This document shows, one piece after another, positions 48,138 to 57,820 of a DNA stretch of 64,000 bases. The stretch covers positions 124,001 through 188,000 of the forward strand of contig NZ_FQXT01000005.1 of assembly GCF_900130045.1 (NCBI RefSeq), given 5' to 3'. A program made the position numbers and the translations under genes. Positions within the stretch are counted from its first letter, which is position 1. The number at the start of each line of letters is the position of its first letter. Under the pieces are notes generated by a model. The model ran no database searches. It was not told the origin of the DNA and saw only the letters and a program-made list of their open reading frames with translations. The DNA is from Leeuwenhoekiella palythoae (GTDB lineage Bacteria > Bacteroidota > Bacteroidia > Flavobacteriales > Flavobacteriaceae).

Positions 48138-51100
48138 ATGAAAAAACGATTACAAGGATTTCTAATGTTATTCCTAGCATTAGTTGTGCAAGTTTCTTTT
48201 GCGCAAACCAGAACAATTTCTGGAACGGTAACCGATGATAGCGGAGTTCCGCTGCCAGGAGTTAACGTCCTCATCTCTGGAACGACAACCGGAACACAAA
48301 CAGATTTTGATGGATTGTATTCTATTGAAGCATCTACGGGAGATGTGCTTACATTTAGCTATGTTGGCTTTTCTCCTCAAGACGTAACCGTAGGAACTTC
48401 ATCTACAATTGATGTTCAGCTTGCCGCTGGAGAAGCTTTAGAAGAAGTAGTAGTAACCGCCCAAGGAATTAAAAGGGAGAAAAAAGCACTCGGTTATGCT
48501 GTAAGCGAAGTATCTTCTGAAGCTCTTGAACAGCGTCCCGAATCTGATGTTGCTCGTGTACTCTCAGGTAAAGCATCTGGTGTTGAGATCACCGCACAAA
48601 ATGGTACATCAGGATCTGCAACAAACGTAGTTATTAGAGGATACACCTCTATTAACGGAAGCAACCAAGCGCTTTTTGTGGTTGACGGTGTTCCCTTTGC
48701 CAGTGACACTAATTCTTCAGGGAGTTTTGTGAATGGTAATACTGGTTCGAGCCGTTTCTTAGATATTGATCCCAACAACATCGCAAGCGTTACTGTTCTT
48801 AAAGGTCTTGCTGCCGCAACACTTTATGGAACTGACGGGCGTAACGGTGTTATCTTAATTACAACGAAAGCAAACAGCGGGCAGTCTTCAAAAAAGAAAA
48901 CAGAAATCACTTTAAATCAGTCTTTCTTTTTCAACGAGATCGCATCCCTTCCTGATTACCAACAGAATTATGGTGGTGGTTTTAACCAGTCTTTTGGTTG
49001 GTTTTTCAGTAACTACGGACCAAACTTCAATGCAACAGGAGTTGACGGATATTTAAATGATCCCGCTGGAATTATCGATGCTAACGGAAATGTTCCGCAT
49101 CCATATGCCACAAACGCCTTCTTAAGTAACTTTTTAGGCGGAGAGAACGAATTGTATCAATCCTTCCAAGGGGTTGACTATGCTTACAGACCCTACGCTA
49201 GTGTAGAGAACTTTTTTAGAACTGGTAGTGTAAGCAATACCTCCTTGAACATCAGAGGCGCTTCAAATGATGGTAACATGTCTTTCAACGTAAACTTCGG
49301 GCATACAGATGATCAAGGTTTCACCCCTGGCAACAGCCTTACCAGAAACACACTTTCTGTTGGTGGACTCGCTAAATTGAGCAACAAATTTACAGTAACC
49401 GGTATTTTAAACTATTCACGCACTGATTTTAAAACACCTCCGGTTGCAGCTAGTGATGGTAACGCAAATTATGGTTTATCTGTATTTGGTCAGGTATTCT
49501 TCACCCCCATAAGTGTTGACTTAATGGGCTTACCTTTTGAAATCCCCGAAACAGGTGGTAGTATCTATTACCGTAATGGAAACGACATTGTAAACCCACG
49601 ATGGACTGTTAAAAATGCACAGAATGGTCAGCTTACCAATCGTGTTTTTGGTAATGCACAACTTTCTTACGAGTTCAACGATAATGTAAGTGTACTCTAT
49701 AGAGGTGGTATTGATATCTATAACGAACGTAACCACTCTTACGCAAATAAAGGAGGAGTTAACAGTGATGCTGACCGTTTTGGTTACTATGACACTTGGG
49801 ATAACAACAGCACTACTTTTAATCACTATGCTGCGGTATCTGGTAATTACGACTTAACAGCTGATCAAAAATTAAATGTTAGCTTTCTTTTAGGAGGAAG
49901 TACATTAGGAGAATACTACGACAGACAAGGGGTTTCGAGCTCTGCTCAAATCGTTTATGACGTTCAGAGACACTTCAACTTTGAAAACCAGCTACCTATT
50001 CAGTTTTCTCAAAAGAGAAACACAATTGGTTTATTTGGTGATCTTTCATTTGAGTATGATAACTTCTTATACTTATCGCTATCCGGAAGAAATGACTGGA
50101 TCTCAAACTTGATCGCAGAAAACAACAGTCAGTTTTACCCTAGTGTTAGCGCCTCTTTCATTCCAACTTCTGCATTTGAAGGTTTTGGCGGAGGGAACAG
50201 CCTAGGACTAAATTACCTTAAATTAAGAGCCGGTCTTGGTTCTTCTGCAGGGTTCCCTACAGGATACCCAACCGTAAATACTATCAATCAATCAACTCAA
50301 GTTTCTGGTGGAGCTGTTGGTGGAGCTTCAGGAATTGTTACCAATGGTGTTAGCGACGCTCTTGCTAATCCAAATCTAAGACCTGAGTTGATCAGCGAAT
50401 GGGAAGTAGGTTTTGATGCAAGATTGCTAAAAAACCGTTTAGATGTTAGCTTATCATATTACGATCGTACAACTAAAGACCAGATTGTAGGAATCCCATT
50501 ATCAACATCTTCAGGTTATACCGGCACAACGGGTAACATCGGAAAGGTTGAAGGAACCGGATGGGAAGTTGACCTAGGGGTTGACATATTTAAAAGTGCA
50601 GAGCCTAGTGGATTCAGCTGGAACTCCAGAGTGAACTTCACTACCAATAAGCAAATAGTTACCGAACTTGGTAGTGACCAGATAGTTTATGCAGGATTCT
50701 CTAATTTAGGTAATGCTGCAATTCAAGGTGAACAACTAGGGGTTATCGTAGGAAGCAGAATTCTTAGAGATGATAATGGTTCATTTGTAGTAGGTAATGA
50801 TGGTTTTTACGTATCAGAGACTGAGGTTTATATTGATGATGCAGGAAATGAGGTAAATGCCGATACTCCAGGAGCTCGTTCTATAGCACCTATCATCGGT
50901 AATCCTAACCCTGATTATGTAATGAACTTTATCAACACTATTTCTTATAAGAATCTTACGCTAGGTTTTCAAGTAAGCCACGTAAGCGGTGGAGACATTT
51001 ACTCTCAGACAATAGGTACGTTGCTAGGTCGTGGTTTAATAAACCCGGATCGTAGAGAGCCTTTTATTCTTCCTGGTGTTTTAGCTGACGGATCTCCTAA

Positions 51101-51431
51101 CAGACAGCAGCTAGACAACTCTTCATTCTATTTTGATAATGTTCTTTTTGGTCCTAGCGAGTTGAGAATCTATGATGCTTCTGTAATTCGTCTTAAGGAG
51201 CTATCCCTAGGTTATACAATGCCTAAAAAGTGGTTGGAAAAAACTCCTTTTGGCACTTTATCGATTACTGCTGCCGGATATAACTTATGGTATGACGCAT
51301 ACAACACTCCAGATCGCGCTAATTTTGATCCTAACGTAGCTGGTATTGGTGTAGGTAACGGGCGTGGATTTGACTATCTAAATGGACCTAGTTCTAGAAG
51401 ATATGGTTTGAGCGTAAAAGCTACATTCTAA
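48138..51431 (+). CDS. SusC/RagA-type TonB-linked outer-membrane receptor
   Basis: 1097 residues. Signal peptide ending VQVSFAQ, then a carboxypeptidase-regulatory-like domain (about 23-100, ISGTVTDDSGVPLPGVNVLI), a TonB box region (LEEVVVTAQGIKREKK), plug (about 115-230, VVIRGYTSINGSNQALFVVD) and a 22-strand barrel ending GLSVKATF with a terminal Phe. It imports glycans or peptides captured by the SusD partner just downstream. No carbohydrate enzyme or regulator lies nearby, so the ligand is unknown. Confidence 0.95.
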   Translation: MKKRLQGFLMLFLALVVQVSFAQTRTISGTVTDDSGVPLPGVNVLISGTTTGTQTDFDGLYSIEASTGDVLTFSYVGFSPQDVTVGTSSTIDVQLAAGEALEEVVVTAQGIKREKKALGYAVSEVSSEALEQRPESDVARVLSGKASGVEITAQNGTSGSATNVVIRGYTSINGSNQALFVVDGVPFASDTNSSGSFVNGNTGSSRFLDIDPNNIASVTVLKGLAAATLYGTDGRNGVILITTKANSGQSSKKKTEITLNQSFFFNEIASLPDYQQNYGGGFNQSFGWFFSNYGPNFNATGVDGYLNDPAGIIDANGNVPHPYATNAFLSNFLGGENELYQSFQGVDYAYRPYASVENFFRTGSVSNTSLNIRGASNDGNMSFNVNFGHTDDQGFTPGNSLTRNTLSVGGLAKLSNKFTVTGILNYSRTDFKTPPVAASDGNANYGLSVFGQVFFTPISVDLMGLPFEIPETGGSIYYRNGNDIVNPRWTVKNAQNGQLTNRVFGNAQLSYEFNDNVSVLYRGGIDIYNERNHSYANKGGVNSDADRFGYYDTWDNNSTTFNHYAAVSGNYDLTADQKLNVSFLLGGSTLGEYYDRQGVSSSAQIVYDVQRHFNFENQLPIQFSQKRNTIGLFGDLSFEYDNFLYLSLSGRNDWISNLIAENNSQFYPSVSASFIPTSAFEGFGGGNSLGLNYLKLRAGLGSSAGFPTGYPTVNTINQSTQVSGGAVGGASGIVTNGVSDALANPNLRPELISEWEVGFDARLLKNRLDVSLSYYDRTTKDQIVGIPLSTSSGYTGTTGNIGKVEGTGWEVDLGVDIFKSAEPSGFSWNSRVNFTTNKQIVTELGSDQIVYAGFSNLGNAAIQGEQLGVIVGSRILRDDNGSFVVGNDGFYVSETEVYIDDAGNEVNADTPGARSIAPIIGNPNPDYVMNFINTISYKNLTLGFQVSHVSGGDIYSQTIGTLLGRGLINPDRREPFILPGVLADGSPNRQQLDNSSFYFDNVLFGPSELRIYDASVIRLKELSLGYTMPKKWLEKTPFGTLSITAAGYNLWYDAYNTPDRANFDPNVAGIGVGNGRGFDYLNGPSSRRYGLSVKATF

Positions 51432-51482
51432 GCTAATCGTAGAAGCACTTAACTTAAAAAGCATCTACTAAAAATTTTTAAT

Positions 51483-53246
51483 ATGAAAAAAATATATAAT
51501 GTTTTATTTATAGCGTTTCTTTCAGCCCTTACAGTCTTTCAGAGTTGCGAGACGGTAGAGCTCGAAATGCTAGAAAACCCTAACTCTCTGAGCCCTGATC
51601 AGGCCAACCCATCACTTCTGTTTAACAGTGTGCAATTGAGTTACCGTAATGGCGTGTCGTCATTTAATAATATTGGCGCGCAGCTTGGTAGAATTGACTA
51701 TATGAGTGGTCGTATCTATTTTAATAACTACGGAAGCGGAACCCTTAATGGACCTTGGGGAAATTTATTCAGTTCGATGAACCCGGATATTGCAGTAATT
51801 GAAGAATCAAACACTGATGGTTCTTATGATTATATTCTTGGTGCATCAAAAGCAATGCAAGCACACCTTATGATGCTACTTGTAGATTATGTTGGTGACA
51901 TTGTTTGGAGTGAAGCAAATATGCCTCTAGATTTTCCCAACCCTAATCTAGACGATGATGCAGCTGTTTATGACGCTGCACTAAGCTTACTAAACGAAGC
52001 TTCTTCTCTGTTACAAGGAGCTAGCGTTGGGACATCTACAGACCTTTTTTACGAAGGCGATGGAGGTAAATGGATCAAGTTTATCAATACACTTAAAATG
52101 AGAGCCGCGTTAACTACCGGTGACTACAATGGTGTAATCAACGCTACCAACGTAATCGAAAGCGCTGAAGATAATTTCACCTTCGCTTATGGCACTAATT
52201 TACAGCAACCAGATACACGTCATCCTGATTACGCAAGTGATTACACTGATAGTGGAGCAGGTCTTTATAGATCTAACTGGTTAATGAATCTTATGGCAGG
52301 TACCTACGGGGACTTCTCAGGTAATGATGACCCACGAAGAAGATATTACTTCTACCGTCAAAATGCGGTTACTCCAGGTAGCTTCACCCTATTATTCTGG
52401 GAAGCTGATGAAAATTACTATTTGTATGACGGCGCAGTAGACGCAGCATCGTTAGCTTGCTCTGCACAAGACGTACCATCGCACTTAGAATTTACAGAGC
52501 AAGAAGATTATTGGTGTTCTATGCGCTTAGGATATTGGGGAAGAATACACGGTAACAATGAAGGTATTCCGCCAGATTCATTTACAAGAACAGCAACAGG
52601 AGTTTATCCAGCTGGAGGTCGATTTGATGACAATTTAGATTGGGTAATTTTAAATCCAGATCAAAGCAACATCACGTTTTATGATGCAGCTGTAGGTCTT
52701 GGTCGCGGTGCCGGAGGTGCAGGTATAGAGCCTATTATTCTTTCGTCATATGTAGAATTCTGGAGAGCTGAAGCATATCTAATGCTTGGGCAGGATGATC
52801 CAGCAGAAGATGCTTTTGAAGCTGGTGTAACAGAATCTGTGAACTATGTTACCACGTTTACAGATCCTACAGCAGACACAAGTCTGGCTCCTACTGCAGA
52901 AGATATTTCAGAATTTATAGCTGATATTACTGACGAGTTCTCTGATGCCGATGAGAACACTGCATTAGATGCATTTGACTGGCCTGTAGAAAAATCTAAA
53001 CTAGACATCCTAGGTGAACAATTTTTCATCGCTATGTATGGCGGTGGTGCAGATGCATTTAATTTTATAAGAAGAACTGGGTATCCAAGAACTTTGGCAA
53101 GAAACATTGATCCAAATCCAGGACCATTCCCTAGAACACTTCTTTACCCATCAAGTGAGGTTAATGCTAACCCAAATGTTAGTCAGCGACAAGACAATTT
53201 AACGCAGGTATTCTGGGATGCCGGAGTTACTAACCCTGCAAACTAA
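51483..53246 (+). CDS. SusD/RagB-type substrate-binding lipoprotein
   Basis: 587 residues. Lipoprotein signal with lipobox VFQSC (Cys 22), then the SusD-like TPR-rich fold (KAMQAHLMMLLVDYVGDIVW near the N-terminal third; WRAEAYLML in a helical repeat; FIRRTGYP near the end). It forms the lid on the SusC barrel encoded 51 bases upstream. Longer than the second copy, with extra sequence in the middle (about 290-400). Confidence 0.93.
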   Translation: MKKIYNVLFIAFLSALTVFQSCETVELEMLENPNSLSPDQANPSLLFNSVQLSYRNGVSSFNNIGAQLGRIDYMSGRIYFNNYGSGTLNGPWGNLFSSMNPDIAVIEESNTDGSYDYILGASKAMQAHLMMLLVDYVGDIVWSEANMPLDFPNPNLDDDAAVYDAALSLLNEASSLLQGASVGTSTDLFYEGDGGKWIKFINTLKMRAALTTGDYNGVINATNVIESAEDNFTFAYGTNLQQPDTRHPDYASDYTDSGAGLYRSNWLMNLMAGTYGDFSGNDDPRRRYYFYRQNAVTPGSFTLLFWEADENYYLYDGAVDAASLACSAQDVPSHLEFTEQEDYWCSMRLGYWGRIHGNNEGIPPDSFTRTATGVYPAGGRFDDNLDWVILNPDQSNITFYDAAVGLGRGAGGAGIEPIILSSYVEFWRAEAYLMLGQDDPAEDAFEAGVTESVNYVTTFTDPTADTSLAPTAEDISEFIADITDEFSDADENTALDAFDWPVEKSKLDILGEQFFIAMYGGGADAFNFIRRTGYPRTLARNIDPNPGPFPRTLLYPSSEVNANPNVSQRQDNLTQVFWDAGVTNPAN

Positions 53247-53252
53247 AATTAT

Positions 53253-54200
53253 ATGAAGATGAAAAATATTTTAAAATACATACTTATTCTAGGGCTCGTC
53301 TTCAACACAGTTTCTTGTGATGATGACCCAGATAATGCAATCTATACTGTTTTAGATTACGAAAAAGGCGCTGTATTAAGAACTATTGAAGTTATTAATG
53401 CATCTCTAAACTCTAGTGACCCTACATCAACTTTCGCAGTGACCGTAGAAGAGCAAGATGAATTAGACGGTGGACTTATGGAGAGTGTTGACATCTACGT
53501 TTCACTTAGAGACCTTACAAGCGATAATGGAACTTCAGATCCAAACAGAAGCCTAGTAAAAACGGTTCCTGCATCTGACTTCACTGAAGGGCCTGTAGGT
53601 TTACCAAGAGCTACATTGACCGCTACTTTCGGAGAAGCTATTAGCGCAATGGGAATTACTGACAGTGAATACACCGCTGGTGATGTGTTCATTTTTGAAC
53701 TTGTATTAAACCTTACAGATGGTAGATCTTTAGGGCCAGAAAGTAGTTCAGGTGTATTGACAGGTGTATTCTTTAAGGCGCCATTTCAATACAATGCATT
53801 ATTAACCTGCTCTCCAGAACCTGGTGACTATACCGTTAGAATGTTTGATTCTTATGGAGATGGATGGCAAACTGATTGTGGTAATGGTGGCTCAGGAATC
53901 ACTATTGTTTTAGATAGCACAACTTTAGAAGTTGGTTTATGCTCCCCTTATGGAGGGTGTAACTCCGGAGCATTCCTAGATGAAAGTCAAGGAGGTTGTA
54001 CACCAAATGATGGTTACGAGGGCGTGGCAACTGTTACTATACCAGAAGGCACAGTAAGTGCAGAATGGAACTTCCCAGGTGATAACTATGGTGAGATTCG
54101 CTTCGAGGTATATGCACCTAACGGAGATTTAGTGTACGATTCTGGTGATTTTGGTGAGCAAGCATCTGGCTTATTACCTATCACAGTGTGTGCACAATAA
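53253..54200 (+). CDS. PUL-associated lipoprotein with Cys-rich C-terminal domain
   Basis: 315 residues (ATG at 53259 is an alternative). Lipobox NTVSC. The N-terminal half is an extracellular beta domain (DQVYV-type strands, SVDIYVSLRDLTSD). The C-terminal ~130 residues hold DSYGDGW and six Cys (TCS, DCG, LCSPYGGC, GGC, VCA), a repeat-like module often seen on secreted Bacteroidota proteins. Third gene of the first Sus operon, 6 bases after susD, so it is probably a surface accessory for the same substrate. Confidence 0.75.
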   Translation: MKMKNILKYILILGLVFNTVSCDDDPDNAIYTVLDYEKGAVLRTIEVINASLNSSDPTSTFAVTVEEQDELDGGLMESVDIYVSLRDLTSDNGTSDPNRSLVKTVPASDFTEGPVGLPRATLTATFGEAISAMGITDSEYTAGDVFIFELVLNLTDGRSLGPESSSGVLTGVFFKAPFQYNALLTCSPEPGDYTVRMFDSYGDGWQTDCGNGGSGITIVLDSTTLEVGLCSPYGGCNSGAFLDESQGGCTPNDGYEGVATVTIPEGTVSAEWNFPGDNYGEIRFEVYAPNGDLVYDSGDFGEQASGLLPITVCAQ

Positions 54201-54244
54201 TTATAAGAAACCACGTAGAGATTATTAGCCAATAATCGAAAAGG

Positions 54245-54274
54245 AAGCCTGCAAGTAAAATTGCAGGCTTTTTT
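54245..54274 (+). terminator. terminator of the first Sus operon
   Basis: Stem AAGCCTGCAA / TTGCAGGCTT, 6-base loop, followed by TTTTTT. It lies 45 bases after the lipoprotein stop. Confidence 0.9.
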
Positions 54275-54587
54275 ATTTTTATAGATTGAAAATAAAAATC
54301 AAATTACTATTAAGATCTAATTCAAACAGTTATCAAATTTCATCACTATAACGATTTAATAAATTTTAAATTAACATAATGTAAACACTCTTAAATAAAA
54401 CAACCACAACACCTTATACTTTTAATTAACACAACTTTTGCATTTTTTGTAATTAACACAAATAAACCATCCTTGATGATAAATATTTCTCATTAAAACA
54501 CCTTTTTTAATGAATATACAACAACCATCTATTAAAATTTTATGACAAATAAATTGTTTATTGAATATTATTTCTACAAATTCGCCC
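54275..54587 (+). other. intergenic region before the second susC, with a direct repeat
   Basis: No gene visible. AT-rich. The 12-mer TAATTAACACAA occurs twice on the same strand, at 54423-54434 and 54450-54461, 27 bases apart, a possible tandem binding site. No exact TTG/TAnnTTTG promoter pair was found. Confidence 0.4.
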
Positions 54588-54605
54588 TCGGCTAATTCAA
54601 ATAAA
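54588..54605 (+). promoter_or_regulatory. shared 18-nt element before susC copy 2
   Basis: TCGGCTAATTCAAATAAA, 7 bases before the ATG at 54613, identical to the element before the first susC. Everything further upstream differs between the two loci. Confidence 0.6.
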
Positions 54606-54612
54606 CAATAAC

Positions 54613-57600
54613 ATGAAAATTAAATTTACTGGATTGCTAACGCTATTCTTAGCGTTAGTGGTGCAATTCTCGTTTGCACAAACCAAAGAAGTAACCGGTA
54701 CGGTTACTGATGGAAGTGGAGTGCCACTTCCCGGTGTTAACATCGTAATTCAAGGCACTACTACAGGTACACAAACTGATTTTGATGGTAATTATGCAAT
54801 CTCTGCATCTCAGGGTCAGACCTTAGTCTTTTCATACGTAGGTTTTGGAGATTCTGAACAAGTAGTAGGAGCCTCAAGCACAATTAATGTGAGTCTAACT
54901 GCAGGTGAAGCTCTTGATGAAGTAGTTGTAACTGCTTTAGGTATTTCTAGAGAAAAGAAATCTTTAGGATACGCAACTCAGGAGGTAAGCAGTGAAGAAC
55001 TTACACAAACAAGAAATAGTAATGCACTTAATGCGCTTTCTGGTAAAGTTGCAGGTGTTCAAATTTCTAATGCAAGTGGTAACTTAGGAGGTTCTTCAAG
55101 AATTTTAATCCGCGGTATTGGTTCTATCACACAAGAAAACAGACCTTTAATTGTAGTTGACGGTATCCCATTAGACAACAGTAACTACAACAGTACATCT
55201 ACCCAAAATGGTGGAGGTGGTCGTGATTTTGGTGATACTGGTTTTGACATCAACCCTGATGATATTGCTAGTATGAACGTTCTTAAAGGTGGTGCAGCAG
55301 CAGCACTTTACGGATCACGTGCATCTAACGGGGTTATTCAAATCACTACCAAATCAGGTAAAAAAGGCAAAGGTGAAGTAACTGTAAACACAGGTATCAC
55401 TTTTGAAGAAGTAAACATTCTACCACAAACTCAAAAACTCTACGGCGGTGGAGGTGGTAACTACACTATTGGTGACCAAGGCGGCTTTAACCAAGCTACT
55501 ATTAATGGTACTACATACAATTTAGTTGATTATGCAACTGATGAATCTTGGGGACCAAGATATGAAGGACAACCAGTTTTACATTGGGATGCTTTTGAAC
55601 CAGGAACTCCTGGCTATTTACAAACTAGACCTTGGGTAGCTCCTGCTAATGACGGTAGCACTTTATTCAAAACGGGGTATTCTTATAATAATGGTGTAGC
55701 ATTCTCTCAAGCGGGAGAAGATTCTAACATGCGTATGTCTATCAACAATACGCAGACTGAAGGTATTTTACCAAATACTAAACTGAATAAAACCAGTATT
55801 AACTTTAATGGTTCAACTAAAATTGGTGATAAATTAAAAGTAGATGCTTCGGTAAACTTTACAGTAACTGATGGTTTTAACAGACCAGCTTCAGGTTATA
55901 CAGGAGAAAGTGTAATTCTTCAGTTGTATCAATTTGGTCAAACTTCATTAGACTATGATCGTCTTAAGGCATATAAAACTGCAGATGGTCGCCAGAGAAC
56001 TTGGAACAGAAGAGCTTACAATGATCCTCTTCCACAGTATACAGATAACCCATACTGGGTACTTAATGAAAATACAGCAGAGGATAAAAGAACACGTTGG
56101 TATGGTACTGTAGGTGCTACTTATAACTTTACTGATGATTTCTATGCGGTAGCTAAAGTATATGGTGATACTTATGACTTTAGAATTAATCAAAGAACAG
56201 CTGTTGGTTCTCAAGCACAAGCTTCTTACTCAGAAAGTGATCGCGATTTTCAAGAGATCAACTATGAGGGAAGATTACACTTTGACAAATCTGTTTTTGA
56301 AGACAAATTAAGCATCAACGCCTTTGTAGGTGGTAATAGAAGGGTTAACGAATATCACTTCTTAGGTGCTAATACTAATGGAGGTCTTGTAGTTCCAGGA
56401 TTCTACAACTTAAGTAACTCTGTAGATAACCCAACTGTTAGTGAAAGTGATTCTCAGCGTCAGATAAACAGTTTATTTGGTTCTGTTTCTTTAGGTTATG
56501 ACAATTTTGCTTACTTAACAGTAACTGGTCGTAATGACTGGTCTTCTACTCTACCTGCAGAGAATAACTCATACTTCTACCCATCTGTAAGTGGTAGTTT
56601 TATTGCATCTCAATTTATTAATGCAGACTGGCTTTCTTTCTTAAAAGTAAGAGCTGGTTATGCTGAAGTTGGTAGTGATACAAGCCCTTATCAATTAAGC
56701 AATGTATTTACAGGAAGTAATCCTTTCTTAGGTTCAGTACCATTTACTCTTGTTAGCAGTAATAAAAACCCTAACCTTTTACCAGAAGAGAAGCGCACCT
56801 ATGAATTTGGTGTTGAAGCATCTTTCTTCAATAGACGTTTAGGTTTTGATGTAACGTATTACAATGAGCTAACTAAAGATTTGATTACTCCAGTACAAGT
56901 TGATCCTTCAACAGGATTTACTTCTACAGTTCTTAATGCTGGTGAATTGGAAAATAAAGGTATCGAGATTCTTGTAAATGCTACCCCGATAATGACTGAG
57001 GATTTTTCTTGGGATGTTACTTGGAACTTTGCTAAGAACGAAAACACGCTACTTAGCTTAGCTCAAGGTCTTGAAACACTTCAGCTAGCAAGTTTCCCTT
57101 TTAACGGTGTTTCTTTAAATGCAGTTGTAGGTGAGCGTTACGGTCAAATTCGTGGTACTAACTACGTTTATGATGATGCTGGTAATCGCGTTGTAAACTC
57201 AAATGGTAGCTATGCTGAAACTCAAAACGTAGAAAACCTTGGTTCTATCTTACCTGATTACAATATGGGTATTCGCAACACTTTTACCTATAAAGGTATC
57301 AGCTTAGGCGTATTAATTGACAGACAAAAAGGTGGTGTATACCGCTCATTGACCAACATTTGGGGTAACTACTCTGGTATCTTAGAGCAAACTGCCGCTA
57401 ATAACATTCGTGAAGAAGGTTTAATTCTTCCTGGTGTAACTGGTGATGTAACTTATAATGATGACGGTTCTTACACAGTATCAAATACTGCTGAAAATAC
57501 GCAAGTAATTTCTGCACAGCAATATGGTACTGATTTCTATTTTGGTAATGATGCACAAAACGTATTTGATGCTTCTTACTGGAAATTACGTGAAGTAACT

Positions 57601-57813
57601 CTTGGTTACAACCTACCTAAAAACTGGATTGGTAATGCATTTAGTGAAGTAAGACTTACTGCATTTGGTAGAAACCTACTTGTATGGGGTCTAGACAATG
57701 ACAACTTTGATCCAGAAATCGCAACTACAGGTAGTGGTAACATTCAAGGTTCTGAAGGTGGTTCTTTACCATCAACACGTTCTTACGGACTTAACGTTCA
57801 ATTAAAATTTTAA
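54613..57813 (+). CDS. SusC/RagA-type TonB-linked outer-membrane receptor, second copy
   Basis: 1066 residues with the same layout as the first: signal peptide ending FSFAQ, regulatory-like domain (TGTVTDGSGVPLPGVNIVIQ), plug (RILIRGIGSITQENRPLIVV, NPDDIASMNVLKGGAAAALY) and barrel ending GLNVQLKF. The N-terminal ~60 residues are close to copy 1, the barrel is not, so the two probably take different ligands. Immediately followed by susD. Confidence 0.95.
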   Translation: MKIKFTGLLTLFLALVVQFSFAQTKEVTGTVTDGSGVPLPGVNIVIQGTTTGTQTDFDGNYAISASQGQTLVFSYVGFGDSEQVVGASSTINVSLTAGEALDEVVVTALGISREKKSLGYATQEVSSEELTQTRNSNALNALSGKVAGVQISNASGNLGGSSRILIRGIGSITQENRPLIVVDGIPLDNSNYNSTSTQNGGGGRDFGDTGFDINPDDIASMNVLKGGAAAALYGSRASNGVIQITTKSGKKGKGEVTVNTGITFEEVNILPQTQKLYGGGGGNYTIGDQGGFNQATINGTTYNLVDYATDESWGPRYEGQPVLHWDAFEPGTPGYLQTRPWVAPANDGSTLFKTGYSYNNGVAFSQAGEDSNMRMSINNTQTEGILPNTKLNKTSINFNGSTKIGDKLKVDASVNFTVTDGFNRPASGYTGESVILQLYQFGQTSLDYDRLKAYKTADGRQRTWNRRAYNDPLPQYTDNPYWVLNENTAEDKRTRWYGTVGATYNFTDDFYAVAKVYGDTYDFRINQRTAVGSQAQASYSESDRDFQEINYEGRLHFDKSVFEDKLSINAFVGGNRRVNEYHFLGANTNGGLVVPGFYNLSNSVDNPTVSESDSQRQINSLFGSVSLGYDNFAYLTVTGRNDWSSTLPAENNSYFYPSVSGSFIASQFINADWLSFLKVRAGYAEVGSDTSPYQLSNVFTGSNPFLGSVPFTLVSSNKNPNLLPEEKRTYEFGVEASFFNRRLGFDVTYYNELTKDLITPVQVDPSTGFTSTVLNAGELENKGIEILVNATPIMTEDFSWDVTWNFAKNENTLLSLAQGLETLQLASFPFNGVSLNAVVGERYGQIRGTNYVYDDAGNRVVNSNGSYAETQNVENLGSILPDYNMGIRNTFTYKGISLGVLIDRQKGGVYRSLTNIWGNYSGILEQTAANNIREEGLILPGVTGDVTYNDDGSYTVSNTAENTQVISAQQYGTDFYFGNDAQNVFDASYWKLREVTLGYNLPKNWIGNAFSEVRLTAFGRNLLVWGLDNDNFDPEIATTGSGNIQGSEGGSLPSTRSYGLNVQLKF

Positions 57814-57820
57814 GAAAAAG

